57,675 nucleotides of DNA from Methylorubrum rhodinum. Lineage in GTDB: Bacteria; Pseudomonadota; Alphaproteobacteria; Rhizobiales; Beijerinckiaceae. The stretch spans positions 1-57,675 of the forward strand of contig NZ_JACHOP010000030.1 in assembly GCF_014199935.1 (NCBI RefSeq), in the 5' to 3' direction. The position numbers were made by a program, and so were the translations under genes. Shown piece by piece: positions 18,955 through 28,139 of the stretch. Every line of letters begins with the position of its first letter. Positions within the stretch are counted from its first letter, which is position 1. The notes beneath the pieces are model-generated. The model was not told the DNA's origin, did not search any database, and worked only from the letters and a program-made list of their open reading frames with translations.

Positions 18955-19359
18955 TCAGACCGGCATCCCAGCCGGCTCGAACAAAAAATCGTCCACGGAC
19001 GGAATCGTCACGGCGAGGCTCGCGCCGTAACTCGCCTTGGACAGGCGCCAGGGACGCTCGGCGCGGGCGCGGATCGCCTCGGAAGGGCGCAGGCGGCGCA
19101 GACCGCCGTCCTCGTCCATCTCCTCGATGGTCAGGAAGCCGTAGACCTGGAGGCGGGAGGCGATCAGCTTGGTCTCGCGGTCGCCGGCCGGCACCCGCAG
19201 GCTGCCGGTGGCGTAGACCGCGTCCATCAGGCTGCGCTGGTCGGCCCGCGAGCGGCTACGCGGCCCTGCCTCGCCCTCGAACCCGCCCAGGCCCGTCGCT
19301 CGCATCGGCGCCGGACGGCGGAAAGGAATGACGTTGTCCGAACCCGCAACGCTACGCAT
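18955..19359 (-). CDS. Conserved-looking hypothetical protein, 134 residues
   Basis: A soluble protein with a basic N-terminal 40 residues and a compact C-terminal region (SLRVPAGDRETKLIASRLQVYGFLTIEEM). That part could be a small winged-helix-like fold, but no family is recognised. ATG 19359 has GAGAGG about 14 bases upstream. It stands alone between the convergent kinase gene and the CoA transferase operon. Confidence 0.6.
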   Translation of the reverse strand: MRSVAGSDNVIPFRRPAPMRATGLGGFEGEAGPRSRSRADQRSLMDAVYATGSLRVPAGDRETKLIASRLQVYGFLTIEEMDEDGGLRRLRPSEAIRARAERPWRLSKASYGASLAVTIPSVDDFLFEPAGMPV

Positions 19360-19512
19360 ACGCAGAAAGCCTCTCGTGTCGCCACAAGCCCCCGGCCGCA
19401 GCGCTCTGAGGCGCCCTGCCGGCCGGTGCGCAGCATTCGACGAAACGGCTTAATGCCAGCTTAGCCATCGCGACCCGGAGGGTCGCCGGAAGCGTCCCGA
19501 AACGAGAGCGGG

Positions 19513-20172
19513 CTACCGGAGGGCGACGGTGAAGGCGCCCTCGGTCTTGGAACGGATCTCGTCCTCGGTGACGCCGTCGGCGAGCTCGACCAGCGTCATC
19601 CCGCCCTCGCCCTTCTTGTCGATGGTGAAGACGCCGAGATCGGTGATGACCATGTCGACCACCTGGGTGCCGGTGAGCGGCAGGTCGCAGGACTTCAGGA
19701 GCTTGGGGGCCTCCGTGCCGTCCTTGTTCCTGGCGACGTGCTCCATCACCACGACGACCTTCTTGACGCCGGCGACGAGGTCCATGGCGCCGCCCATGCC
19801 CTTCACCATCTTGCCGGGGATCATCCAGTTGGCCAGATCCCCGTTCTGCGCGACCTGCATGGCGCCGAGGATCGACAGGTCGATGTGCCCGCCGCGGATC
19901 ATCCCGAACGAATCGGCCGAGGAGAAGTAGCTCGTGGTCGGCAGCGCCGTGATGGTCTGCTTGCCGGCGTTGATGAGGTCGGGGTCCTCCTCGCCCTCGT
20001 AGGGGAACGGACCCATGCCGAGCATGCCGTTCTCGGACTGGAGCTGCACCGACATGCCGTCGGGGATGTAGTTCGACACCAGCGTCGGGATGCCGATGCC
20101 GAGATTGACGTAGAAGCCGTCCTCCAGCTCCTTGGCGGCGCGCTCCGCCATCTGCTCGCGGGTCCAGGCCAT
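19513..20172 (-). CDS. scoB: 3-oxoacid CoA-transferase subunit B (SCOT type)
   Basis: Transfers CoA between succinyl-CoA and acetoacetate or a related 3-oxoacid, with subunit A. The 219-residue length fits. It has GIGIPTLVSNYIP and the catalytic Glu47 in QSENGMLGMGP, then the GGHIDLSILGAMQV and GAMDLVAGVKKVVVVMEH signatures. In methylotrophs this enzyme can link poly-hydroxybutyrate breakdown to central carbon; that is family knowledge. It lies 100 bp after subunit A, likely the same transcript. Confidence 0.93.
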   Translation of the reverse strand: MAWTREQMAERAAKELEDGFYVNLGIGIPTLVSNYIPDGMSVQLQSENGMLGMGPFPYEGEEDPDLINAGKQTITALPTTSYFSSADSFGMIRGGHIDLSILGAMQVAQNGDLANWMIPGKMVKGMGGAMDLVAGVKKVVVVMEHVARNKDGTEAPKLLKSCDLPLTGTQVVDMVITDLGVFTIDKKGEGGMTLVELADGVTEDEIRSKTEGAFTVALR

Positions 20173-20273
20173 TGTTGCGGTCTTTCCTCGTTGGCACCAT
20201 CGGGGCGACGCGCCCGGACATCAGGGGGCTTGCGTCACGCGAAAAGGCCTCGCGGCCGAGTCTCGAAGAAGAA

Positions 20274-21014
20274 TCAGATCTGGCCGCCGCCTGCGGCCGC
20301 CGCCGCTTCCGGCTCCTTGCGCTTGCGCACGGTGCGCTGCTCGATGCGCTTCTCGCGGGTCGGCACGTGGATGATGCGGCCGATGAAGATGCCCGGCGTG
20401 TGGATGTGGTCGGGGTCGATCTCGCCCGGCTGGACGAGGTGCTCGACCTGCGCGACCGTCACCTCGGCGGCGGTGGCCATCATCGGATTGAAGTTGCGCG
20501 CGGTCTTCCGGTAGGCGAGGTTGCCCTCGGTATCGCCCTTCCAGGCGTGGACGATGGCGAGATCCGCGAACAGGCCGCGCTCCATCACGTAGTGCTCGCC
20601 GTCGAACTCGCGCACCTCCTTGCCCTCGGCGACCTTGGTGCCGACGCCGGTCTTGGTGAAGAAGGCCGGGATGCCCGCCCCGCCCGCGCGGATGCGCTCG
20701 GCCAAGGTGCCCTGCGGGTTGAACTCGATCTCCAGCTCGCCACCGAGATACTGGCGGGCGAACTCCTTGTTCTCGCCGACATAGGACGAGATCATCTTCC
20801 TGACCTGACGGGTCTCGAGCAGCTTGCCGAGGCCCACGCCGTCGATGCCGGCATTGTTGGAGACGACGGTCAGGCCCTTCACGCCCGATTCGCGGATCGC
20901 CTCGATCAGCTCGTCCGGGATGCCGCACAGGCCGAAGCCGCCGCACATGACCGTCATGTCGTCGCGCAGCAGGCCGCTGAGCGCCGCCTTCGGGTCCGGA
21001 TGTACCTTCTTCAT
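20274..21014 (-). CDS. scoA: 3-oxoacid CoA-transferase subunit A (SCOT type)
   Basis: The 246-residue alpha subunit, with the CoA-binding GGFGLCGIPDELIEAI, VVSNNAGIDGVGLG, EFNPQGTLAERIRAGG and PAFFTKTGVGT motifs of the SCOT/AtoD group. The tail has an Ala/Gly-rich extension. ATG 21014 is preceded by GGAAGGACGG. It is first in the scoA-scoB operon. Acetoacetate and butyrate-acetoacetate CoA transferases are close alternatives. Confidence 0.93.
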   Translation of the reverse strand: MKKVHPDPKAALSGLLRDDMTVMCGGFGLCGIPDELIEAIRESGVKGLTVVSNNAGIDGVGLGKLLETRQVRKMISSYVGENKEFARQYLGGELEIEFNPQGTLAERIRAGGAGIPAFFTKTGVGTKVAEGKEVREFDGEHYVMERGLFADLAIVHAWKGDTEGNLAYRKTARNFNPMMATAAEVTVAQVEHLVQPGEIDPDHIHTPGIFIGRIIHVPTREKRIEQRTVRKRKEPEAAAAAGGGQI

Positions 21015-21393
21015 CGAAACCGTCCTTCCGTCATCGTCCCGGCGGCACCGCCGCGGTCATGTCTGCGCGGCGGGTTGCCCCCTCGGTCGGTGCATGCCGG
21101 GGATGTGCACTGCAACAGAGCGTTCGTCAAACCGGCGACGCAATTGCCGGCAAGGAACGGCGCCGGGGGCGCCCGGAGAGGTGCCAGGACGCTCTGCCGA
21201 CGAAACGCTGCATATCCGGCTCTCGCCGCCGCCTGTCGTGGGACAAGCCGTCGGCGAGCCGCTAGGACTGTTGCCATTGGGGATTTCTCCGCATCGACTG
21301 GCGGCACCTTTCGCGAGACGTCTTCGGAGCGCGCACGGCCCGTCTCCACCGATCCGACCGCTCGCGATTCGTCGCCCCTGTTCTCGGAGTATC
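21015..21393. other. Divergent control region, scoA and AsmA-like gene
   Basis: About 380 bp between divergent genes. I see no convincing coding frame or recognisable operator. Only the ribosome binding sites at each end (GGAAGG for scoA, GGAG for the AsmA-like gene) are clear. Confidence 0.4.
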
Positions 21394-23259
21394 ATGTCGC
21401 CGCGCCGTACCCTCTCCGCCGTCGGACTCGGGGTCCTCGTCGCCGGGCTGGTCGCGGCCTGCCTGCCGTGGACCGTCGAAGCGCCGGGCGTGGCCCGCTT
21501 CGTCGGTCGCGGCCTTGAACGGAGCTGGGGCGTCTCGCTGAGCGCGAACGGCGCGACCGAGATCGTCCTGCTTCCCCTCCCCCGCGTGACCTTCGCGCGC
21601 GTGCGCCTGACCGAGGGCGATGCGGACGGCGCCGTTCTCGCGTCCGGCGGGCGGCTCTCGCTCCAGCTCGACACCGCCGCGCTCCTGACCGGGCGCGTCG
21701 CGGTCGAGTCGCTGACCCTCGACGGCGCCGAGATCCGGCTGCCCGAGAGCCCCGACGACACCCGCTGGCGCAACGCCGCCGAGCGGCTGGCGGGCGGGCT
21801 GGCCGAGAACGGCGCCCATCCACGCCGGCTCGTCCTCACCCGCGCCACCGTGATCGGGCAGGATCCTCGCGACGGCAGCCCGCAGACCGCCCGCGATGTC
21901 GAACTGACGGTGGCGTGGCGCGCGAGCCTCGCGCTCGCGGGCAGCCTCACGTGGAACGGCGCGCGGACGCAGTTCGCCGTCGCGGAGCTTCAGCCGCGCG
22001 CCCTCCTGGCCGGGGAGACGAGCCCGTTCGCGGCGAGCCTCGCATGGCCCGCCGGCTCGCTCGCCGCCGAGGGCAGCGGCAGCATCACCGACGACGGCGT
22101 CAAGGCGACCGGCACCGGCAGCCTGCGCATCCGCTCGCTGAGTGAGACCCTGGCCTGGACCGGCGGCGACGTCGCCCTCGCGCCGCTGGCCGAAGACCTC
22201 TCCGTGGAAGGCGCCTTCGAGGCCGCCTCCCGCGAGGTCCAGTTTCCGAACGTCAGGGTGACGACCGGCGGCAACGTCCTCGAAGGCGCGGGCTCGGCCG
22301 GGTTCGGACCGGGCCGCAACGCCGTCCAGGCGACCCTCGCCGCCGAGAGCCTCAACCTCTCTCCCCTGCTCGCCGGAATGCTGCGTCTCACCGGCTTCGA
22401 CGGCGGGGATTCCCAGGGATGGCGAGGGCGATCCCTCGCGCTGGCCCCCCTCACCAGCGGCGACCTCGACCTGCGCATCTCCGCGGGCAGCGCCCGGATC
22501 GGCCCGGTCCCGATCACCGATCTCGCCTGCGGCGTGATGGTGCGCGAGAGCGGGATCGAGGCCTCCCTCGGCCGGGCGGGCCTGCGCGGCGGCACCGTGA
22601 AGGGCCGGATCGTGCTCGCCTCCGATGCGGGCGACCGCGCCCTGACCCGCGTCAAGGCGCAGGGGCATGTCGACGGCATCGATCTCGGCGCCCTGATGAG
22701 CGACCTCGGCGGCACCGCCTGGGTCCAGGGCGCCACCCGCGGCAGCCTCGTGCTGGAGGGCTCGGGGCCCGACGCGGGCACGCTCGCCGGCAGCGTCGCG
22801 GGCCGCATCGCGCTCCGCAGCGAGGACGGCGTGATCGCGGGCCTCGATCTCGCCGACGTGCTACAGCGCAGCGGCGCCGCCGCCCCGGGCACCCTCGCCC
22901 GCCGCAACGGCCGCACGCCCTACGAACACGCCGCGCTGTCGCTGCTGTTCTCCGACGGCGTCGGCGAGGTGGTCGAAGGCAGCTTCGCGTCGAATGCCCT
23001 GATCGCCTCGCTCAGCGGCCGCCTCGACCTCGCCGGCCGCCGCGTCGAGGCGCGGGCCGACGTGGCGCCGCGCGCGGCCGCTTCCGAGGGCACGCCGCGC
23101 CACGCCGCCTCGTTCGAGCTGTCGGGCCCGTGGGATGCGGTGAATGTCGGCCCGGCGATCCTGGCCCGCGCGGCGGACGGCACCGCCGCCCGCTTCCGCC
23201 GGCCGGGCTCGGACCTGCCGCTCGGGATCAGGGCCTACGCGCCGGGTTCGGCACCGTGA
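21394..23259 (+). CDS. AsmA-family protein
   Basis: A 621-residue protein with one N-terminal membrane helix (residues about 5-27) and a long beta-rich periplasmic region. Repeated motifs (VESLTLDGAEIRLP, LEGAGSAGFGPGRNAVQATLAAESLNLSPLL, GRIALRSEDGVIAGLDLADVL) are typical of the AsmA/TamB superfamily, thought to bridge lipid traffic between membranes. ATG 21394 has GGAG at good spacing. It is convergent with the D,D-carboxypeptidase gene. Confidence 0.8.
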   Translation: MSPRRTLSAVGLGVLVAGLVAACLPWTVEAPGVARFVGRGLERSWGVSLSANGATEIVLLPLPRVTFARVRLTEGDADGAVLASGGRLSLQLDTAALLTGRVAVESLTLDGAEIRLPESPDDTRWRNAAERLAGGLAENGAHPRRLVLTRATVIGQDPRDGSPQTARDVELTVAWRASLALAGSLTWNGARTQFAVAELQPRALLAGETSPFAASLAWPAGSLAAEGSGSITDDGVKATGTGSLRIRSLSETLAWTGGDVALAPLAEDLSVEGAFEAASREVQFPNVRVTTGGNVLEGAGSAGFGPGRNAVQATLAAESLNLSPLLAGMLRLTGFDGGDSQGWRGRSLALAPLTSGDLDLRISAGSARIGPVPITDLACGVMVRESGIEASLGRAGLRGGTVKGRIVLASDAGDRALTRVKAQGHVDGIDLGALMSDLGGTAWVQGATRGSLVLEGSGPDAGTLAGSVAGRIALRSEDGVIAGLDLADVLQRSGAAAPGTLARRNGRTPYEHAALSLLFSDGVGEVVEGSFASNALIASLSGRLDLAGRRVEARADVAPRAAASEGTPRHAASFELSGPWDAVNVGPAILARAADGTAARFRRPGSDLPLGIRAYAPGSAP

Positions 23260-23305
23260 GGGTCCGGCGTCCTCGCCGACGGCCTGCAGAAACGCACGTC
23301 GCCCG

Positions 23306-23345
23306 CCCGCGCATTCCCTCGCCCCGCAGGCGGGGTGAGGGCTTG
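23306..23345. repeat. Short palindromic repeat, family A-like
   Basis: CCTCGCCCCGC-AG-GCGGGGTGAGG: a 12-base palindrome between two convergent stop codons. It may act as a bidirectional terminator. Its arms resemble the larger family A repeat. Confidence 0.5.
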
Positions 23346-23352
23346 GGCGAAC

Positions 23353-24579
23353 TCAGGAATTCCCGCTCGGCGCGCTCGTCTGCGAACCGCCCTTCGCCTT
23401 CTCGAAGGCGCGGCGGATCAGGTCGTTGCCGACCTCCATCGCGGCATCCAGCGCCCGCTGGGTCAGCGTTCCCTCGGCCACCGTCTCGCCCGCGTAGAGG
23501 GGCTGTTCCAGGGCCAGCGTGTCGCCGCGGGTGACCCGCAGGCGGGCGACCTCGCGGCCCTGCTCCACCGGCGCGGCGAGCGGGCCCTGATAGACGACGC
23601 GGGCCGAGACCTTTTCCGACGAGCCCCGCGGCAGCAGCAGCCGCACCGGCTTCTTGGCGACGACCGGCACCGAGCCCTTTTCGCCGCCGAACACCGAGAC
23701 GTCCGCCACCGTCTCGCCCTGCGAAAAGACCTGCCGCGGCTCGAAGGCGCGAAAACCCCATTCCATCAGCTTGCGGGTCTCGGCGGCGCGGTCGCGGGCG
23801 GTCTTGAGGCCGGAGACCACCATGATCAGGCGCTGGCCGTTCTGCACCGCCGAGCCGGTCAGCGCGTAGCCGGATTCCTCCAGGTAGCCGGTCTTGAGGC
23901 CGTCGGCGCCGATGTCGAGCGTCAGCAGCGGGTTGCGGTTCTGCTGCTTGATCTTGTTCCAGGTGAACTCGCGCTCGGAGTAGATTTTGTAATACTCCGG
24001 ATAGGTGTCGATGATGTGCTGGGCGATCTTGGCCATGTCGCGCGCGGTGACCTTCTGGTCGGGCGCCGAGTAGCCGGTGGCATTGCGGAAGGTCGAGCGC
24101 GTCATGCCGATGTCCTTGGCACGGCGGTTCATCATGCCGGCGAAGGCTTCCTCGGTGCCAGCCATGTTCTCGGCGATGGTGATCGCCGCGTCGTTGCCCG
24201 ACTGGATGATCAGGCCGCGCAGCAGATCCGACAGCTTGATGCGGCTGTTGACCTGGGCGAACATCGACGAGCCGCCGCCGCCCGCGCCGCCGCGGCGCCA
24301 CGCGTCCTCGGTCACCGTGAACTCGGTGTCCATGGTGAGCCGGCCCTCCTTGAGGGCGCCGAACACGATCTCCGCCGTCATCAGCTTGGCCATGCTCGCC
24401 GGGGAGAACAGCTCGTCGGCGCCCTTCTCGAACAGCACCGAGCCGGATTCGGCATCGACCAGGATCGCGTGCGGGGCCGCCGTCTGGAAGCTCTGGGCGT
24501 CGGCCGGGCCCGAACCGAAGGCCAGGGCCAGCATCGCCGGAACCGCGAGGAGCGCCGTCCGGAACCATCGCCTCAACAT
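23353..24579 (-). CDS. D-alanyl-D-alanine carboxypeptidase (penicillin-binding protein 5/6 type)
   Basis: Trims the terminal D-Ala of peptidoglycan pentapeptides. The 408-residue protein has a signal peptide (residues 1-28, ending ADAQ), then the three active-site motifs: SMAK (Ser62-Lys65), SGN (near 127) and KTG (near 230). A C-terminal PBP5-like domain follows (residues about 300-390), without a clear amphipathic anchor helix. It is close to DacF/DacC of relatives. Confidence 0.95.
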   Translation of the reverse strand: MLRRWFRTALLAVPAMLALAFGSGPADAQSFQTAAPHAILVDAESGSVLFEKGADELFSPASMAKLMTAEIVFGALKEGRLTMDTEFTVTEDAWRRGGAGGGGSSMFAQVNSRIKLSDLLRGLIIQSGNDAAITIAENMAGTEEAFAGMMNRRAKDIGMTRSTFRNATGYSAPDQKVTARDMAKIAQHIIDTYPEYYKIYSEREFTWNKIKQQNRNPLLTLDIGADGLKTGYLEESGYALTGSAVQNGQRLIMVVSGLKTARDRAAETRKLMEWGFRAFEPRQVFSQGETVADVSVFGGEKGSVPVVAKKPVRLLLPRGSSEKVSARVVYQGPLAAPVEQGREVARLRVTRGDTLALEQPLYAGETVAEGTLTQRALDAAMEVGNDLIRRAFEKAKGGSQTSAPSGNS

Positions 24580-25158
24580 GATCGCCTCTCGCCGGGCGCC
24601 CGCCCCTTTCGCGAAGGACGCGCCCTGAGTGAAAACAAGCGTGACCTTAACTTGGTTCGGTGACGTTTTCGAAGCGCAAAAGCGCGCGCCTCCCCCGCGG
24701 ATCCCGCGTGTCCCTGCCCGTCGTCGCGCTCGTTCCGGGAACCGCCCGATCCGATATGAAGCTCATGGATTTCCACAGCTTTCCTTGAAGCCCGGCGGAA
24801 CTCGCGGCGGCGGCCGACCCGTGGCGGATCGTGCCGCTCGCCGGCACCTTCGAGGTCGTCCAAGAGGTCATCCAAGAGGTCGGCTACCAGGACGGCCGCG
24901 CAACTTGGACGACCCGGACGCTGAACGCGCGCGAACGCAAGCTCGGCCCCGGCCGCAGGCTTCTCGGCGGCACCGACCGGGCGCACGGGCTCCACCGGGG
25001 CCTACGCGCCGATGCCGGATTCGTCGACAGGCTGCCGGCGCAGGCCGAGGCGCGGCGGCGCGCGAACCATCCCCGCGGCGCCCGCCGGGCGGCTCAAGGC
25101 CGGAAAATCGGCCTAACGTCGTCTCGCAGGCGGGACGGAGGTTCGGTATAGCCGTGCG
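24580..25158. other. Long gap upstream of rnd
   Basis: About 580 bp with no convincing gene. The frame from ATG 24831 is open for 106 residues and its first 40 look fairly natural (FEVVQEVIQEVGYQDGRATW), but it then becomes Arg/Gly-rich as shadow frames do. A degraded or frameshifted small gene is possible. Confidence 0.4.
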
Positions 25159-26319
25159 ATGGAACTGATCGCCACCACCCAGGCCCTCGCCGAGACCTGC
25201 ACCCGCCTCGCCGCTCAGCCGTTCGTCACGGTCGATACGGAGTTCATGCGGGAGACGACCTATTATCCGAAACTCTGCCTGATCCAGATGGCGGGGCCGG
25301 ACGGCACGGCCTGCCTCGTCGATCCGCTGGCGCCTGGCATCGACCTGAAACCCTTCCTCGACCTGATGGCGGACGAGGGCGTGGTGAAGGTGTTCCACTC
25401 GGCCCGCCAGGATCTCGAGATCGTCTGGCTGATGGGCGGGCTGCTGCCGCACCCGTTCTTCGACACGCAGGTCGCCGCGATGGTGTGCGGCTACGGCGAT
25501 TCCGTCTCCTACGAGCAGCTCGTCAACGACGTCGCCAAGGCGCGCATCGACAAGTCGTCGCGCTTCACCGATTGGTCGCGCCGCCCGCTCTCGGAGGCGC
25601 AGCTCGCCTACGCGCTGTCCGACGTCACCCACCTCGTCACGATCTACCAGGTGCTCGCCGCCGAACTCTTGAGCACCGACCGCGGCCTGTGGCTCGACGA
25701 GGAGATGGCGGTGCTGACCTCGCCGGAGACCTACCGGGCCGATCCGGCCTTCGCCTGGAAGCGGCTGTCGGGCCGGATGCGCAAGCCGCGGGAGATCGCG
25801 GTGCTGATGGAGGTGGCGGCCTGGCGCGAGGCCGAGGCGCAGAGCCGAAACGTGCCGCGCGGGCGCATCCTCAAGGACGAGGCGGTGATCGACATCGCCA
25901 CCGCCGGCCCCCGCAGCGTCGAGGCGCTGGGGCGTCTGCGCACGATCCCGGCTGGCTTCGAGCGCTCGCGCACCGGCGGCGAGATCCTGGCCGCGGTCGA
26001 GCGGGGCTTTGCCCGCGACCCCTCGCAGATCGCCCTGCCGGAGCGGGCGCGGACGCGGGGCGGCAACAACGGCGCCCTGGTCGATCTCCTGAAGGTGCTG
26101 CTGAAGGCGGTGGCCGAGGCCGAGGGCGTCGCGCCCAAGATCATTGCCACCGTCGATGATCTGGAGGCCCTGGCCGAGGACGGGACCGACGACCTGCCGG
26201 TGCTCCAGGGCTGGCGCCGCGGCCTGTTCGGCGAGAAGGCTCTGGCGCTCAAGGCCGGGCGCATGGCGCTCTCGGTCGAGCGCGGCCGCGTCGTCGTCCG
26301 GGACGTGCCGGAAGCGTAG
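25159..26319 (+). CDS. rnd: Ribonuclease D
   Basis: A 3'-5' exoribonuclease for tRNA and stable RNA trimming. The 386-residue protein has the DEDDy catalytic set: DTEF (near 26), HSARQDLE (near 82), and the Exo III motif YALSDVTH (near 154). A C-terminal HRDC-type region follows. A palindromic repeat begins directly after its TAG stop. Confidence 0.95.
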   Translation: MELIATTQALAETCTRLAAQPFVTVDTEFMRETTYYPKLCLIQMAGPDGTACLVDPLAPGIDLKPFLDLMADEGVVKVFHSARQDLEIVWLMGGLLPHPFFDTQVAAMVCGYGDSVSYEQLVNDVAKARIDKSSRFTDWSRRPLSEAQLAYALSDVTHLVTIYQVLAAELLSTDRGLWLDEEMAVLTSPETYRADPAFAWKRLSGRMRKPREIAVLMEVAAWREAEAQSRNVPRGRILKDEAVIDIATAGPRSVEALGRLRTIPAGFERSRTGGEILAAVERGFARDPSQIALPERARTRGGNNGALVDLLKVLLKAVAEAEGVAPKIIATVDDLEALAEDGTDDLPVLQGWRRGLFGEKALALKAGRMALSVERGRVVVRDVPEA

Positions 26320-26369
26320 AGCATCGGCCCGAAGGTGGAATTCGGCTGGTCGGAAAAAGCCGAGGCGGC
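26320..26369. repeat. Palindromic repeat, family C (copy 1)
   Basis: An imperfect palindrome, GCATCGGCCCG-AAGGTGG at one end and GGAAAAAGCCGAGGC at the other. It starts one base after the rnd stop codon. Other copies are at 32181, 51897 and 56602. Confidence 0.75.
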
Positions 26370-26578
26370 ACAAGAATCGAGCGCATCGTTATGGATACGA
26401 GATCCAGCACGATGCGCTGGGCGTCCGGCCTTCCGCGGGTCAGCCGCGCGAGACATTCACCGAAAAGCCGTGCGGCGGCCCCTTGCCCCCTTGGCGGGGC
26501 TGACCCGATGCCGTACCTCGGGATCAACAGGCAATCTTGTTTGCCTCTTGATCCCGTTCTGCGTAGCGGCGCGCGCCC

Positions 26579-26866
26579 ATGTTCGAGCCGAACGAAGTCC
26601 TGCAGGTCGCAAGCGGACGCGGCACCGTCTCGGCCGAGGGCGTGGCGACGGCCAAGGTGCGCTACAAGCTGGTCATCGAGCGCCGCTCCGGCTCGGTGAC
26701 GGCGCACGGGACGCTCACCGGCACCTACGCGGGCCTGCGCCCGATCTGGCTGGTGCCGGATTCGGTGCTGACCCTCAAGAACGGGCGCACGGTCGCGATC
26801 TCGATCACCGACCTCGTCGGCGACACCGCCGAATTCGAGGCGACGGAGCCGGTGCCGCTCGTCTGA
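26579..26866 (+). CDS. Hypothetical beta-rich protein, 95 residues
   Basis: The sequence alternates hydrophobic and polar residues (VRYKLVIERRSGSVTAHGTLTG), suggesting a small beta barrel or sandwich. It has no signal peptide, Cys or known motif. ATG 26579 follows about 260 bp of non-coding DNA after rnd, and it is 28 bp from alkA, so the two may be co-transcribed. Family not recognised. Confidence 0.65.
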   Translation: MFEPNEVLQVASGRGTVSAEGVATAKVRYKLVIERRSGSVTAHGTLTGTYAGLRPIWLVPDSVLTLKNGRTVAISITDLVGDTAEFEATEPVPLV

Positions 26867-26894
26867 GTCCGTCTGCGAAGTCCGTCCTCTGCCG

Positions 26895-27803
26895 ATGACG
26901 GAGCACGCCCTCCCCTACCGCCCGCCCTACGACTGGCCCCGGCTCGCGGCCTTCCTGGCCGACCATGCGAGCCCCGGCGTCGAGGCGGTCACAGACGGCG
27001 TCTACGCCCGCACGTTCCGGTTCGCCGACGGGTTCGGCACCCTGCGCGTCGCCCCGGCCCCGGACGCGCCGAGGATGTGCGTGCGCTTCCAGGCGCCGAG
27101 CCTCGATGATGCAGCGCGCGGCACGGTGCTGGCGCGGCTCCGGGCCATGCTCGACATCGATGCCGATCCGGAATCGATCGCCCGCGGTTTGAGCGGCGAT
27201 CCGTCGATGTCCGACCTCGTGCGGCGGCGGCCGGGCCTGCGGATGCCCGGCGCGTTCGATCCGTTCGAGCTGACGGTGCGGGCGATCCTCGGGCAGCAGG
27301 TCTCGGTCGCGGCGGCGACGCGGCTCGCCGGGCGCCTCGTCTCCGCCTTCGGCACGAAGCTTCCCGCGGAGGCGACCGCCCCCGGCCTCACCCACGCCTT
27401 CCCCGAGCCGGCCCAACTGGTCGAGGCGGACGTGTCGCTCGTCCTCAACATGCCGCGCGCCCGCGGCCGGGCGATCCAGGGGCTCGCCGCCGCCATCCTC
27501 GACGCGCCCGGCCTGTTCGCGCCGGAGCCCGATCTGGAGACAAGCGTGGCGCGGCTGACGGCATTGCCCGGCATCGGCCCGTGGACGGCACATTACGTCG
27601 CCATGCGGGCGCTGGGGCAACCCGATGCCTTCCCACCGGGCGATGTCGGCCTGATGCGCGCCCTCGATTCCGGCACCGGCCGCCCGAGTCGCGCCGGTCT
27701 TCTGGCGCGGGCCGAGGCGTGGCGGCCGTGGCGGGCCTACGCCGCGCTCCACCTGTGGGCGGAGGACGCGGACCGCCGCGGCGCGGCAACTCCGCCGACC
27801 TGA
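26895..27803 (+). CDS. alkA: DNA-3-methyladenine glycosylase II (AlkA type)
   Basis: Removes alkylated bases in base-excision repair. The 302-residue protein has the N-terminal AlkA domain, then the helix-hairpin-helix LPGIGPWTAHYVAMRALG and the catalytic Asp (near 249) in AFPPGDVGLM. The segment DPFELTVRAILGQQVS is the family signature at the start of the glycosylase core. It lacks the Ada methyltransferase domain. Confidence 0.93.
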   Translation: MTEHALPYRPPYDWPRLAAFLADHASPGVEAVTDGVYARTFRFADGFGTLRVAPAPDAPRMCVRFQAPSLDDAARGTVLARLRAMLDIDADPESIARGLSGDPSMSDLVRRRPGLRMPGAFDPFELTVRAILGQQVSVAAATRLAGRLVSAFGTKLPAEATAPGLTHAFPEPAQLVEADVSLVLNMPRARGRAIQGLAAAILDAPGLFAPEPDLETSVARLTALPGIGPWTAHYVAMRALGQPDAFPPGDVGLMRALDSGTGRPSRAGLLARAEAWRPWRAYAALHLWAEDADRRGAATPPT

Positions 27804-27850
27804 TATTGTTCAACGACTTAGCCGGGATGGCGCGCTCTCGCGGCTTTTCG

Positions 27851-27876
27851 GGAACGGCCGCGGTTAACGCCCCGTT
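27851..27876 (+). promoter_or_regulatory. EcfG-type promoter for small gene at 27917
   Basis: GGAAC (27851-27855), 17-base spacer, CGTT (27873-27876): a perfect match to the general stress sigma EcfG consensus GGAAC-N16/17-CGTT, 40 bases before a start codon with a strong ribosome binding site. Confidence 0.65.
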
Positions 27877-27916
27877 TACCATGCCAGGGCACATTCTGCC
27901 GAGCGCAGGAGGAGCC

Positions 27917-28129
27917 ATGACCCGACGAGCCGGCCGTAGTTTCGACGTCCTCAGCGAGGCGCAGATCGTCGCCGGCCGCACCGCCGGCCGCCGCGTCGCT
28001 CCCCAGCTTCTCGGTCCCGCGGAGAACCCGCGGCCGATCGCGCAGCTCCTCGACACGATCCAGCACGTCGCCGAGGCGGCGACCGGCGAGCGCAGCTTCC
28101 TGCACGTCCCGCCGACCGGGCGGCGCTGA
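27917..28129 (+). CDS. Small hypothetical protein, likely stress-induced
   Basis: A 70-residue soluble protein, no recognised family, with a central LLGPAENPRPIAQLLDTIQHVAEA helix. AGGAGGAG at 27907-27914 makes the ATG certain. An EcfG-type promoter stands directly upstream, so it is a candidate member of the PhyR/NepR-controlled general stress regulon. It lies just ahead of another small gene (28140), probably in the same transcript. Confidence 0.75.
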   Translation: MTRRAGRSFDVLSEAQIVAGRTAGRRVAPQLLGPAENPRPIAQLLDTIQHVAEAATGERSFLHVPPTGRR

Positions 28130-28139
28130 GCCCCTCCGC

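Noticed and set aside
19447..19465. TTAA-N7-TTAG upstream of the 18955-19359 gene
   Set aside because: Position and mismatch give too little support for a CtrA site.
24831..25151. Open frame of 106 residues ahead of rnd
   Set aside because: The first 40 residues look plausible but the rest is Arg/Gly-rich like shadow frames, and there is no clear ribosome binding site.
27863..27877. CtrA-like TTAA-N7-TTTA
   Set aside because: It overlaps a perfect EcfG promoter, whose -10 supplies the TTTA half; the EcfG reading is the more specific one.
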